A DNA stretch of 64,000 nucleotides, from contig CM049309.1 of NCBI GenBank assembly GCA_026874595.1, positions 25,857,033 to 25,921,032 on the forward strand, read 5' to 3'. The stretch is from Sipunculus nudus (taxonomy: Eukaryota > Annelida > Sipuncula > Golfingiida > Sipunculidae). How positions within the stretch are numbered: the first letter of the stretch is position 1; every line of letters starts with the position of its first letter. Below are positions 10,701 through 23,457 of this stretch, in pieces. Made by a program: the position numbers and the translations under genes. A model generated the notes under the pieces. It had not been told where the DNA came from, ran no database searches, and was given only the letters and a program-made list of their open reading frames with translations.

Positions 10701-13157
10701 GACACAGTCTTGGCCTGTTGGCAAATCTGTTTACACATACTGAAAGACTTTGGCTAAAATGCTTTTTTTTTCAAGCTGAAATATTCATAAACTTTTTATC
10801 AAAATATCTAGATTAAAAAAAAATGCAGTTCTTTCATTGTTAAAGGTCCAATAATTCTGCCAAAAATCATTCAAGTAAACTTGAACAAAGGCCACCTAAG
10901 AATAATTTTTGTGCCATGTTACAGAAGTTATAATTGAAACAATAATTTTGTAGAAGAACAGTTTTGCAGTCCTCAGTTCGACATTATTATGGCCATAAGA
11001 CCAACTTAAGCTTTTCTGATATGATTGAAAGAACCATGTCCTAGGATAATTCTTTTGAAAAATTGAACAAATCAACTTGACATTTTCATCATAAACATTT
11101 TAAGCTGAAAAAGGCTAAAATTATGTGGTTTTTGCCCATAAAAAACAGGTCAATGTAGGTGGCACCACAAAATCTGCAACTTCAAATATGAGTCATGTGA
11201 CCAACATTTGCACAATACTTGGTAATGCTAGCTTCTGTCATTTCTGAGATAACTATGTCAGTATGCTTTCTTGGCCAAATGACCGTTCAAATTCATTTAA
11301 CTCCACTAAAATTCATCAAAAGCAAACCATTTGAACAAACATGAGAGGACTTGCCTCTGGGATCATTTCTGTAAAATATTGAACAATTTGGCTGGTCCAT
11401 TTACAAAAAGCAGATAGAAAAAAAATAGCTGAATCCCACAATATTTGATATGTGACAGATTATTGCATTAAATCTGGGGATCGTAGTTCCTGCTATTCCT
11501 GAGAAATTATGGGTTAATATACAAATGACCAATGACCCCCGTACAAAAAAGGTCAATGAAGGTGGCGCCACCAATACCTGAATTTCATATATGACTCATG
11601 TGACCAACACTGGCATAAAATTTGGTGAAGATAGCTCTGGCTGTTTCTGAGATTGTCATTTTAGTATGCTTTTTTTGGACAGATGACTAGGTTCAACTTC
11701 TTGTAATTCAGCCAAAATTCACCGAACTTGACACTTTTGAACAAACTTGAGAGAGACGGTATAAAAGATTATTTCTGTGAAATATTGAACAAATTGGATT
11801 GACAGTTTCGGAGATGAAGATTTTTTAAAGTTTTTTAGCTTTTTCTCTTTAAAATCTGAAAAAATGCAGATTTTTTCAGATGGCTTTTTTTGCATTAAAT
11901 TTCATGATGCATGCTCCAGTCATTTTCGAAATAGTATGGGTGAACGTATACCTGTGATTGTAAGCATTGCCTGGCATGAGGAATTTCTAAAATCATAAAT
12001 CTACATTTTTTAAAAGTTGTTTAAAACACATTCTTGTCAATATTAACCATAGATAACCTGAAATCTGAATGTCTGAAGGCATGATGTAAAGGATGCTGAT
12101 AAACTAGTTCCAGGCTAGAAATATCTGCTTCACACAGCTAACATATATGGTAAAATGACTCAATTCAATCTTTATAATTCAGCCAAAATTCATTCTTTGG
12201 AACTTTAAAAGACAATTATTATAAGAATTATTCAGGGAATTGTTCTTAAAATATTAAACATTTGGCCTCAGTGGCGTCAGTCAAAAAACGTTTTGCAGGT
12301 TTATAACTCATATGGGAAAATACAGCAAAATGGCTAAGTTAAGCTTCCCATAACTCTGCCAAAAATCACTGAACCAAAACCATTTGAACAAACTTGAATT
12401 ATCAACATCTAAGGATAATTAATGTGTGAGATTTAAGAATTTGGCCCAGTGGTTTTTGAGAAGAAGATCTTTGCAGCCACTGAGCTAAAATGCGCTGTTA
12501 TGGCATATGACTAAATGCAGCTTCCCTAACTCAGCCAAAAGTTACTGACCTGAGACCATTTGAACAAACTTCAGAAAGCACTACCCTAGGATCATTTCTG
12601 TGCAATATTAAACAAATTGGCCACATGGTTTCAGAGAAGAAGTTTTTTGTAGCTGTCAGTATGATATGGGCACTAATGACCCCCGTACAAAAAAGGCTGA
12701 TGCAGGTGGCACCACCAATACCTCAATTTTAGATATGACTCATGTGACCAACATTGGCATAAAATTTGATGATGATAGCTCCAGCCGTTTCTAAGAGTGT
12801 AATTTTAGTATGCTTTTTTGGACAGATGACTAAGTTCAACTAGCTGTAACTTGGCCAAAAATCACCGAACTTACACCATTTGAACAAACTTGAGAGAGAT
12901 TGTTCCTGGGATCATTTCTGTGAAACATTGGACAATTTGGCTGAACAGTTTCAGAGAAGAAGATTTTTAGCTTTTTCCCTATAAAATCTAAAAAAATGCA
13001 GTTAGCCAAAAAATAAGCAAAATCTGATAGAGTTTTTTAGATGACTAACTTTTTGCATAAAATTTTGTGATGCTAACTCTTGCTGTTTCAAGATAGTATA
13101 GGTTAACGTACAGACGACGGATGCCACCACACCATCGCATAAGCTCACAGGTTCGCT

Positions 13158-14321
13158 AAAAAGGCAAATCAAAATTATAAATAAGGTAACATTAAAATAC
13201 ATGTAACAAAATTCAATACAATAAGCTATATTTAAATTGTATATGATTAAAAAATCATGCCAGCTACTGAATTATAAAGTCATGAAATCAGTTCTATTAA
13301 ATATGTTTTTGGGTTTTAACCAATGTTTATTTGGATATCAGCATATAAACATAAGGCTTTAATCTGTATAGCATGGTAAATCAATTAAATCTGACAAATA
13401 GGCCAACCCTTAGCACAAAGCTGTCAAATACTGGTGACTCAGAACAACGCAGGCAGCCATGAGGTCTTTTCATTGTAACCTCTGTTTTGTTATTAATGTT
13501 ACTAATCTGTCCAGTACAGAGTTATAAGCCACTTTTGCTTCACATAAACAAAATGATGGGATAAAAGGCATGTTTAAAGGCAACTTGATTTGGTATTGCT
13601 TGGCAACTAACCATATGATAGACTGAGCTTCACCAAGACAAGCATGGAGATAGCTCTACCTGCTCTCAAAGTAAAACACCACACATAAACAGGTGTACCA
13701 GCAGACAATGTAACTTCATTCCTGGGTAACATGAGTATTTGAAATAACAATTTATAATAATAAACCTGAACAGCTGTTTCCTTAATAGACAAACAAGGTT
13801 TCAGATTTAACAGCTTTTGCTATATGGTACTAAGATATCCTGCACACCGACTACCTGCAACATAAAAAATATGGTACAGGATTTGTGTATCAACTATTAA
13901 TTTATATTTGGAAGCACTGAGTAATTTATTAATCATCATAAATGGTTCTTTGAAGACTAAAACAAACTTTCACAGTGTAGCATTGTAAACAAGACAAACT
14001 TGACATGTACAATGTATGAGGACATGTACCACAGACACTGATCTTCAAACGCACACTGCAGTGCTGACACAGACTGAGGCAGTCGACCTAAACATTTTAA
14101 GAAATTAATTTCAAATATAAAAATTATGCTTTCATTTTTTTTTGTTGTTGAGAAATCCAGAACACCACCATATTAGATTGATTACAGTTTATTACCTAAG
14201 ATGTCTTGAGGAACTTTGGTTTGAGTCTTCCTCATTATGTTTCAAATGTATGGTACATTTCCCAAACACTACAGTTACTACACAGGAATAACATGAACTG
14301 GTAAGCATACTTGTAACCTAC
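13158..14321. other. Intron sequence without recognised features
   Basis: AT-rich sequence between the A element and exon 6. I found no open frame with splice borders, RNA gene or known repeat here. Confidence 0.4.
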
Positions 14322-14420
14322 CTGCTGGACAGGTACTGCCTCATATCAATTAGTTGTCTATTGTAGAACAGATCCTTCACACATCCCATCATAGCAAGGT
14401 CCCAGTTACTACCATTCACC
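14322..14420 (-). CDS. CNTNAP-like exon 6: end of LamG domain
   Basis: A 99-bp exon, phase 2 to phase 2, with MMGCVKDLFYNRQLIDM. This matches the final LamG strand, where 'F.GCi..l..NG..ld' carries the conserved cysteine that pairs with one beside the EGF domain. The acceptor is TTTTATCAG and the donor CAGCAG|GTAGGT. It joins exon 7 through a split Ser codon. Its upstream neighbour exon is more than 16 kb away because of the nested repeats at 14708-24431 and the 45-bp array. Confidence 0.85.
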
Positions 14421-14707
14421 CTGATAAAACATGGCATGGCCAAAAATTCATTCTCTATAAATATACAGAAATGCCTATCCTTGAATATCTTCAAAAGGAT
14501 TTGATGAGAAGATAACTTTTTCAATGATCAGCACTTTGTGGACCATTCCACTAGCCATCAGGCTGATCAATCTAGACTATATAACATGCCACATATATTA
14601 TTAATTAAGCTGGAACTGGGCATCACAGTGTTTTGCCAATTTTAGTTCAGTAATAAGTTCACGGTTTTAGGTTCATTTATTGAGGCATATACATTTTTAA
14701 ATATTAA

Positions 14708-14816
14708 ACTAGAATACAGGTAGCTGACAAGCGACTATGTGTATCCGCCTAAATCAGAGAGGTAAGGGTGAGTGGTGATAGGATATAGAGGTAAACGCTA
14801 CCTGTCATATCAACAA
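14708..14816 (+). mobile_element. Family C Helentron-like element, 5' part (split copy)
   Basis: It has the C leader ACTAGAATACAGGTAGCTG and the inner motif TGTATCCGCC, and runs to CCTGTCATATCAACAA. It is then cut by a B-family composite. The next bases expected from other C copies (AATCTATCCAAGATGTAT, as at 23864) are found directly after the B 3' end at 23458. So this is the left arm of the element whose right arm is 23458-24431. Confidence 0.8.
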
Positions 14817-15941
14817 ACAAGTGACCCATGGGTCATGACGCTCAGCTGACTGGGAAGAGATTCGCAAAAGGAAATTTTATCATCTGAATGGTAGTATATA
14901 CCCATTCAACTGAAGCATCAAACAGATTAAACCAACAGTCCAAAATTGTGTCTGTATTTATATATCTCAAAAATAAAGATAAAACGCATAGACTTTAAAA
15001 AAAATACAGGTGGCTCCACCAGTCTGCAGAAACAAATAATAAGTGACCCATGGGTCATGACCCTCAGCTGACCGGGAAGAGATTTGCCAAAGGAAATTTT
15101 ATCATCTGAATGGTAGTATATACCCATTCAACTGAAGCATCAAACAGATTAACGAACAGGCCAAGATTGTCACTGTATTTATATATCTCAAAAATAGAGA
15201 AAAAATGCATAACCCCCCCCCCAAAAAAAATACAGGTGGTTCCACCAGTCTGCAGAAACTAATAAAAACACTTAATGGTCAATATCCATGCAAAGAATCA
15301 TGCTGATCTCTGCATTAGTTGTTTAGATACTTCAGCTTTTGTATCAAATTTTCAATTATTCTCAGGGATACTTCAGAGTCCTATAGCTTGAAGGATATGG
15401 GTAACAGAGACCTAATTTCAGGTTTCCACATACACTTTTCATGGGCCTCCTTGCATGACAAGAATGAAGATTCTAGGTCCAGTTGTTACGATTTGTACCC
15501 TGTTAACAGATGTTCACATTTTAAAGGTCTCAAAAATAGAGAAAAAAATTCGTAAAAAATAGAAATATACAGGTAGCACCATCAGTCTGCAGGAACTGAT
15601 GGAACATCTAATGATCAATATGTATGCAAAAAATCATGACCATCAGTGATGTAGTTAATGAGATATTGAAGTTTTTGTATGACATTTTTGACTATTCTGG
15701 GGGGTACTTTTGGGCCCCATAGCTCGAAGGATATGGGTAACAGAGACCTATTTTCTGGTTTCCAAGAAGATTTTTTATGGACCTCTCAGAATGCCAAGTA
15801 ACAAGATTCTAGGTCCAGGGGTTACGATTTGTGCCCTGTTAACGGACAGACACCCGGACAGCCGGACGGCACGACAGCCGGACAGACGACGGACAAAGAG
15901 TGATTGCTAAAGCTCAGATGACTTACAGTCAGCTGAGCTAA

Positions 15942-16600
15942 ACAAGGGACCCATGGGTCACATCGCTCAGCTGAATTTTAGAAAATATTAGTAACTGCAA
16001 AATATTTTTATTTCTTTTGGTTTTTCATGTTTATTATCATTAGAAAAGCTATGAGAAAATGGCCCTGAGAAAATGAAACTCTGTAAATTATAGAATAATG
16101 GACATGAGCTAAACCATTTAGTGATGCACCAAGGGAACAAATAGGCCTACGGTAAGTGTTATATAAAAGTAACATTTCATAAACAAATAATGTGTGAAGG
16201 TAATTAAGTTTTCAAAAGTTAAATATATGGCCATATGAGTTAAAAATTAATCCAACAAAGTTTGACCATTATTCCTAATTTTAATACTAAGTTAACAGTG
16301 TTATTCACACCTGGGCCCTGCCAACTTTAAGAGATATGAATGAAATGCTACAAAGTAGTTATAACTTCTTAAATCTTGTCAGTTAGCACTTACATTTGAT
16401 CCTAATATTTTATCACATTTGAATATTAGGATTAAATTCCTGGTTTTTTTTTTCTTTAAAACAATCAAAATTGTCCAAGTCTCTTCAAAAAGAATTTATT
16501 TAACATGAAAATTATAAGATTCACCTTGTTTAATTAGTCCTGTGTATTGAAGGGGTGGGTGGGGGGGAGGGGTCTCCGTTGTTACTGCTCATTGCTGGAA
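15942..16600 (+). mobile_element. B element 5' region with low-repeat sequence
   Basis: A clean 5' leader (ACAAGGGACCCATGGGTCAC then CGCTCAGCTGAA) starts 2 bp after the preceding B 3' end, a head-to-tail arrangement. The following 600 bp are AT-rich and match nothing else that I could see, apart from a G-run near 16556-16570. Confidence 0.6.
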
Positions 16601-16780
16601 ACAAGTGACCCATGGGTCATGACGCTCAGCTGACTGGGAAGAGATTCACAAAAGGAAATTTTATCATCAGAATGGTAGATACCCATTCAACTGAAGCATC
16701 AAACAGATTAACCAACAGGCCAAGATATAGTCTGTATTTATATATCTGAAAAATAGAGAAAAAATGTGTAAACTTTAAAA

Positions 16781-18392
16781 ACTAGAATACAGGTAGCCGA
16801 CAAGTGACTTCGTGTATCTGCCAAAATCAGAGTGAAGTGAGGCATGGATTGAGTGGCAAGGGGAAACAGAGTGAGGTATGTTGCATATTAGCATGGATGT
16901 CTGCAGCCTAAATGTGTATGTAGGTTGTGCAACCTACCACAAATCCAGAAAGCTGTCCAAGTTGTATACATATGCAAATTTTAGGCAGAAAAGTCAAACC
17001 ACTACATGGATATGAGTGATTTTAGCCCACGGCAGACAAACAGACAGACGCTGTGCAAAAATGGTTGCAGTTTTGTGTATGATAAAGACCTATGTGAGAT
17101 CTAAACACAAGCACAATTTTGGCCCAATCGGTCAAATGGTTCCTGAGATATTAGCTTGGATGTGTGCAGCGTTAACTAGAATGTAGGTGGCGCCACCTGT
17201 CATAAAATCAAGAAAGCTATCCAGGATGTATAAACCTGCAAAATTTTAGGCAGTTATGTCAAACCACTACAGAGAAATGAGTGATTTTAGGCCACGGCAG
17301 ACCAACAGACAGACGCTGTGCAAAATGTGCAAAAATGGTTGCAGGTGGCCCCTCCAGTTTTGTGTATGATAAAGACCTATGTGAGATCTATACACATGCA
17401 AAATTTTGGCCCAATCGTTCAAACGGTTCCCGAGATATGAGCTTGGATGTCTGCAGCATAAACTAGAATAAAGGTGGCGCCACCTGTCATACAATCAACA
17501 AAGCTATCCAGGATGTATAAAACTGCAAAATTTTAGGCAGATATGTCAAACCACTGCCCAGATATGAGTGACTTTATTGCACGGCTGACAAACAGACAGA
17601 TGCTGTGCAAAAATGGTTGCAGGTGGTGCCACCAGTTTTGTGTATGATAAAGAGCTATGTTAGATCTATACACATGCAAAATTTTTGCCCAATTGGTCAA
17701 ACGGTTCCCGAGATATGAGCTTGGATGTCATCAGCATGAACGTGAATGTAGGTGGTGCCACCTGTCATAAAATCAAGAAAGCTATCCAGGATGTATAAAA
17801 CTGCAAAATTTTAGGCAGATATGTCAAATCACTGCAGAGATATGAGTGACATTATCGCACGGCAGACAAACAGACAGATGCTGTGCAAAAATGGTTGCAG
17901 GTGGTGCCACCAGTTTAGCGTATAATAAAGAGCTATGTTAGATCTATACACATGCAAAATTTTGGCCCAATCGGTCAAACGGTTCCCGTAATATGAGCTT
18001 GGATGTCATCAGCGTGAATGAGAATGTAGGTGGCGCCACCTGTCATAAAATCAAGAAAACTATCCAGGATGTATACGCATGCTGAATTTCAGGTGAATTA
18101 GTCAATTCACTGCAGAGATATGAGTGATTTTAACCAAAGGCAGATGAACAGATGGACACTGTGCAAACCTGGTTACAGGTGGCGCCACCATTTTTTGTGT
18201 ATGTTATAGAGCTATCCAAGGGCTACATTAGTATAAATTTTATTTCCTGATCAGTCAAACGGTTCCCGAGATATGAGCTTGGAAAGCTCATAAAATCAAG
18301 TCCCAGAGGAGCTCTCTGGAAACGAACGCGGCAACGGTGGAGGAACCCGGTCAAAAACATAGTATCCATAAAACTTCGTTTTGGCGGGTACA
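16781..18392 (+). mobile_element. Family C element nested inside the B composite
   Basis: It runs from ACTAGAATACAGGTAGCCG to a 3' hairpin (GTATCC…AAAAC TTC GTTTT…GGGTAC) ending at about 18392. The core has about four units of 277-287 bp, each with AGGTGGCGCCACCTGTCAT and, half a unit later, GGTGG.GCCACCAGTTTTG. The unoccupied target is seen at 15000-15015 (CTTTAAAAAAAATACAGG): the C copy sits exactly inside that A-run. Confidence 0.8.
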
Positions 18393-20742
18393 AAAATACA
18401 GGTAGCTCCACCAGTCTGCAGAAACTAATAAAAACACTTACAAACATCAATATCCATGCAAAGAATCATGGTGATCTCCCCATTAGTTGTTCAGATACTT
18501 CAGCTTTTGTATCAAATTGTCCATTTTTCTGAGGGATACTTGGAGTCCTATAGCTTGAAGGATATGGGTAACAGAGACCTAATTTTAAGTTTCCACAGGC
18601 ACTTTTCATGGGCCTTCTTGCATGACAAGAATAAAGATTCTAGGTCCAGTTGTTGCGATTTGTACCCTGTTGACAGATAACCACATCTTTAAAGGTATCA
18701 AAAAAATGAGAAAAAAAATCGTAAAAATTTGAAAAAAATAGAGGTGGCGCACCCAGTCTGCAGAAACTGATGGAACATCATGATCAATATGTATGCCGAA
18801 AATCATGACTATCGGTGTTGTAGTTATTGAGATACTGCAGTTTTTGTATCAAATTTTCCATTATTCTGGGGGGTAATTTGGAGCCATACAGCTTAAAGAA
18901 TATGGGTAACAGAGACCTAATTTCAGGTTTCCATGGAGACTTTTCATGGGTCTCCCTGTGTGTCAAGAATGAAGATTTCAGAAGGTCCAGTTTTAATGAT
19001 TTGTGCCCTGTTAACAGATGTTCATAACTTTAAAGGTCTCAAAAATAGAGAAAAAATTCGTAAAAAAAACCCGAACAAATACAGGTGGTGCCACCAGTCT
19101 GCAGAAACTGATGAAACACTCCATGATCAATATCCATGAAAACAATTATGGTGATCTCTGCATTAGTTGTTCAGATACTTCAGCTTTTGTATCAAATTTT
19201 CCATTATTCTGAGCTGTACTTTGAAGTGCCATAGCTCAAAGGATATGGGTAACACAGACCTAATTTCAGGTGTCCATGGAGACTTATCATGGGTCTCCCT
19301 GTGTGTCAACAATGAAGATTCTAGGTCCAGTCCTTACGATTTGTACCCTGTTGACAGATAACTACATCCTGAAAGGTCTCGAAAAAAGAGAAAAAAAAAT
19401 TGTGAAAATTTGACAAAATACAGGTGGCACCACCAGTCTGCATGTACTGATGAAACACCTTTTGATCAATATGTATGCCAAAAATCATGACCATCAGTGT
19501 TGTAGTTATTGAGATGTTGCAGTTTGTTTTTATCAAATTTTCCATTATTCTGGGGGGTTATTGGGAGCCCCCCATAGCTCAAAGGATATGGGTAACAGAG
19601 ACCTTATTTCAGGTTTCCATGGAGACTTTTTATGGACCTCTCAGTGTGTCAAGAATGAAGATTCTAGGTCCAGTCTTTATGATTTGTGCTCTGTTAACAG
19701 CTGTTCACATTTTTAAATTCGTAAAAAATTGAAAAATTCAGGTGGCGCCACCAGTCTGCAGGAAGTGATGGAACATCTCATGATCAATACGTATGCCAAA
19801 AATCATGACCATCAGTCAAGTAGTTAATGAGATATTGAAGTTTTTGTATGACATTTTTGACTTTTCTGGGGGGTACTTTGGGGCCCCATAGCTCAAAGGA
19901 TATAGGTAACAGAGATCTAATTTCTGGTTTCCACGGAGACTTTTAATAGGTTTCTCAGTGTGTCAAGAATGAAGATTCTAGGTCCAGCGGTTACGATTTG
20001 TGCCACGTTAACAGATGACAGCATCTTTAACGTCTCAATAAAAGAGGAAAAAATTCGTAAAAAAATTCGAAAAATACAGGTGGCGCCACCAGTCTGCAGG
20101 AACTTATGGAACATCTCATGATCAATATGTATGCCAAAATCATGACCATCAGTGTTGTAGTTATTGAGATATTGAAGTTTTTGTATGAAATTTTTTACTA
20201 TTCTGGGGGGTAATTTGGGGCCCCATAGCTCGAAGGATATGGGTAACAGAGACCTAATTTCTGGTTTCCAAGGAGGTTTTTTCATGGACCTCTCAGTGTA
20301 TCAAGAATTAAGATTCTAGGTCTAGGCTTTACGATTTGTGCCTTGTTAACCGATGTTCACATTTTTAAAGGTCTAAAAAATAGAGAAAAAAAATTGTAAA
20401 AAATCGAAAAATACAGGTGGCCCCACCAGTCTGCAGGAAGTGATGGAACATCTCATGATCAATATGTATGCCAAAAAACATGACCATCAGTCAAGTAGTT
20501 AATGAGATATTGAAGTTTTTGACTTTTCTGGGGGGTACTTTGGGGCCCCATAGCTCAAAGGATATGGGTAACAGAGACCTAATTTCTGGTTTCCAAGGAG
20601 ATTTTTCATGGACCTCCCTGGATGTCAAGTTAGAAGATTCCAGGTCCAGTATTTACAATCTGTGCCTGGTTAACGGACGGACAGACGGACAACGGACAAA
20701 GAGTGATCGCTATAGCTCAGATGACTTTCAGTCAGCTGAGCT
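18392..20742 (+). repeat. Family B ~330-bp tandem repeat block
   Basis: About seven units of 315-343 bp. Each has ACAGGTGGCGCCACCAGTCT, CATGATCAATATGTATGCC, a TTCTGGGGGGTA.TT phrase, GGGTAACAGAGACCTAATTT and AGATTCTAGGTCCAG. It ends in GGACAGACGGAC, the hairpin and GAGCT at 20742. Short open frames recur in phase but share no known protein and are interrupted in most copies. Confidence 0.85.
20711..20742 (+). other. B-family 3' terminal hairpin (type example)
   Basis: TAGCTCAG pairs with the final CTGAGCTA, with an inner GACT/AGTC stem closed by a 3-nt loop and two AT/AG internal mismatches. The same 31-nt fold is present at 10010-10042 (weaker), 15908-15940, 21745-21777, 23426-23458, 32720-32752, 40630-40662, 50750-50782 and 63069-63101. 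The loop is TTC or TAT. Elements always stop right after it, before an A-run. Confidence 0.8.
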
Positions 20743-21776
20743 AAAAAATACAGGTGGCGCCACAAGAATGCAGAAACTGATGAAACATTTCATGATCAAT
20801 ATCCATGCAAAGAATCATGGTGATCAATATAATAATTGTTCAGATACTTGAGCTTTTGTATCAAATTTTCCATTATTCCGGGGGGTACTTCAGAGCCCCA
20901 TAGCTCAGAGGTTATGGGTAACAGAGACCTAATTTCAAGTGTTTAAGGAGACTTTTCATGGGCCTCTCAGCATGTCAAGAGAAAAGATTCTAGGTCCAGT
21001 TGTTACGATTTGTGCCATGTTAACAGATGACCACATCTTATGAGGTCTCAAAAATAGAGAAAAAAATTTTTAAAAATAAAAAAAATACAGGTGGCGCCAC
21101 CAGACTGCAGAAACTGATGAAACATTCCATGATCAATATCCATGCAAAGAATCATGGTGATCAATGCAATAGTTGTTCAGATACTGGAGCTTTTGAATCA
21201 AATTTTCCATTTTTCTGGGGGGTATTTCGGAGCCCCACAGCTCAGAGGTTATGGGTAACAGAGACTTAATTTCAGGTTTCCAAAGAGACTTTTCATGGGC
21301 CTCCCGGAATTTCAAGAGAGAAGATTCTAGGTCCAGTCATTACAATTTGTGCCCTGTTAACAGATGACCACATCTCAAGAGGTCTCAAAAATAAAGAAAA
21401 AAATTCGTAAAAATCGAAAAAAATATAGGTGGCGCCACCAGACTGCAGAAACTGATGAAACATTCCATGATCAATATCCATGCACAGAATCATGGTGATC
21501 AATGCAATAGTTGTTCAGATACTTGAGCTTTTGTATCAAATTTTCCATTTTTCTGGGGGGTACTTCGGAGCCCCATAGCTCAGAGGTTATGGGTAACAAA
21601 GACCTAATTTCAGGTTTCCAAGGAGATTTTTTATGGTACTCCCTGGATGTCAAGTTAGAAGATTCCAGGTCCAGTGGTTACGATTTGTGCCTGGTTAACG
21701 GACAGACAGACGGACAGACAGACAGACGGACAAAGAGTGATCGCTATAGCTCAGATGACTTTCAGTCAGCTGAGCT
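20743..21776 (+). repeat. Second family B ~337-bp tandem block with its own 3' end
   Basis: Three units at 337-bp spacing (GGGTAACAGAGAC phrase near 20916, 21253, 21590), closer to each other than to the previous block. It ends with a GACA/GACGGAC microsatellite, the B hairpin and GAGCT. Confidence 0.85.
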
Positions 21777-22019
21777 AAAAATGTTAATTTCAAGATTCAT
21801 CTAGTTCATAGTACAGGTCTGTCAACAGATTGGGGGTGGGGTGGGGGGGGGGGGGGGGAGCGGGGGTTGCCAGAGAAAAAGGCTCCCTGTGGTATGGTAT
21901 TAACTGCAGACAGCCTGATCAAGCTCAACTCAGTGGAGAGAGCTGCACTGAATGACCTACAGTCACCAATGTGGACTGCTTGACAATGTAAGGGAATACA
22001 ACAAGAGCCTCCAAAATAA
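21777..22019. other. Low-complexity G-rich spacer
   Basis: Contains a long G-run with a few T/A interruptions (about 21830-21868), then sequence like the flank of D modules (CTGAATGACCTACAGTCA). No gene is seen. Confidence 0.5.
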
Positions 22020-23457
22020 AATCAATTACTAGCCTAATTTTGCAGCTTTTATTTTCAAATTTCAGATTTTAACAGATTAAATCCTTATGTGCACATGCTG
22101 TGAAAATTAAATCCACAGTACTTACAGGAAAAAACATGCCGTGGCCAAAGTTGGGCAAAATTTAAGGTACCAATTTTTATTTTTGCTAAAATTTTTAAAA
22201 ATTTAAAAGATTTTGATCTAATTTTGGGTATACAATTTAATTTTGATTAATTAAAATTATATTACTGGAAAAAAGTCCTTAGCTTTAACATGTTTTGTGT
22301 TTAGCGATCAAATATCTTCTCTGATTTTTTACAAAATGCATTATGTTTGAGTCCATAACTTTTTTAAATTATATAATACAGACCTTATTTCTGTAACTCA
22401 TCAATAACCCATCTCAATAACTACATGTATATAGGAACTATATAGAGGAATATTTATGGTAAATATGAGGAAAAACAGATGAGTGGTTTTGATATTAGGC
22501 AGTCCTGAAGTGTGGAAATATGTTTTTAATAAAAAATTGAGGTTTTTCCTTAATTTCTCAAAGGAACAAAGTCACAAAGACCCAGTTTTCAGCTTGGTAG
22601 GAGATCTTTGAGACATCTAACATTATGCCAACAGCCTGGGGAGCATAGAGATATGCACTGAATGACCTACAGTCATCAAAGTGGGCTGCTTGACAATGCA
22701 AAGGAATCCAACAAGAGCCTCCAAAAAAATTCAATAACTAGCCTAATTTTGCAGCTTTTATTTTCAAATTTCAGATTTAAACATATGAAATCCTTATGTG
22801 TACATGCTGTGAAAATTAAATTGACAGTACTTACAGGGAAAAAACGTGCCGTGGCCAAAATTTAAGGTACCAATTTTATATTTTTGCCAATATTTAAAAA
22901 AATATGACAGATTTTGATCTAATTTTTGGTATACAATTAAATTTTGATTAATTAAAGTTGTATTACTGAAAAAAGTCCCTACCTTTAACACTTTTGGTCT
23001 TAAGTGACCAAATATCTTTCCTGATTTTTTTACAAAGTCCATTATGTTTGGGCCCATAACTTTTTTAAATTTAATGATACTGACTTAATTTCTAGCATGT
23101 ACACAGGAACTATATAGAGGAATATTTATGGTAAATTTGAAGAAAACCAGACAAGTGGTTTTGATATTAGGCAGTCCTGAAGTGTGAAAATAGATTTCTA
23201 ATAAAAAATTGAGGTTTTTCCTTAATATCTCGAAGGAACAAAGTCCTATTGACCCAATTTTTGGTATGGTAGGAGATTTTAGGGACATCTAACTGTATGC
23301 CGAATTTTAGATTCGTAGGTCCAATGGTGTTGAAACGTGCCAGTCTTACGGACAGACATCTGGACGGACGAACGGACGGACAGACAGACAGACAGACGGA
23401 CGGACGACGGACAATGGACCACAACTATAGCTCAGATGACTTATAGTCAGCTGAGCT
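22020..23457 (+). repeat. Family D module, two tandem units of about 670 bp, with the B 3' end
   Basis: Marked by GTACTTACAGG, 'GTGCCGTGGCCAAA', 'AAATTTAAGGTACCAATTTT' and 'GATATTAGGCAGTCCTGAAG' (at 22493 and again at 23165). After the second unit come 'GTCCAATGGTGTTGAAACGTG', a long GACGGACAGAC tract and the same hairpin/GAGCT end as B elements. D is therefore an alternative core carried between B-type ends; further copies end at 40661, 50781 and 63100. Confidence 0.8.

Larger units (their letters stand above)
8343..13157 (+). mobile_element. Family A Helentron-like element, interrupted by a B element
   Basis: The 5' leader is ACAAGGCCTACAGGCCTAAT followed by GCGAACCTGTG, and the 3' end is CACAGGTTCGCT then A-run, so the inner motif recurs inverted at the end. 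The interior from about 10750 is made of degenerate tandem units marked by 'CAGCCAAAAATCACCGAACT', 'CATTTGAACAAACTTGAGAG' and 'GGATCATTTCTGTG'. Positions 8519-10041 are a later B-family insertion: the paralogue at 41005 carries the uninterrupted sequence. No Rep/helicase frame is present, so it is non-autonomous. Confidence 0.75.
14817..23457 (+). mobile_element. Family B composite (8.6 kb) inserted in the C element
   Basis: It opens with ACAAGTGACCCATGGGTC and GACGCTCAGCTGA and closes with the B hairpin and GAGCT at 23457. Inside are three more B 5' leaders (about 15041, 15942, 16601) and three more B 3' ends (15939, 20742, 21776), so several B copies or internal duplications lie within one another. 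Four openings and four closings balance. The end at 15939 directly abuts the leader at 15942. Cores include the 330-bp module (many copies) and the ~670-bp D module (22020-23340). Confidence 0.7.

Noticed and set aside
15319-21804. Many 60-127-codon frames with repeated 'GNRDLISGF' or 'LWGSE' phrases
   Set aside because: They follow the 330-bp repeat, are broken in most units, run on both strands and match no protein family I know.
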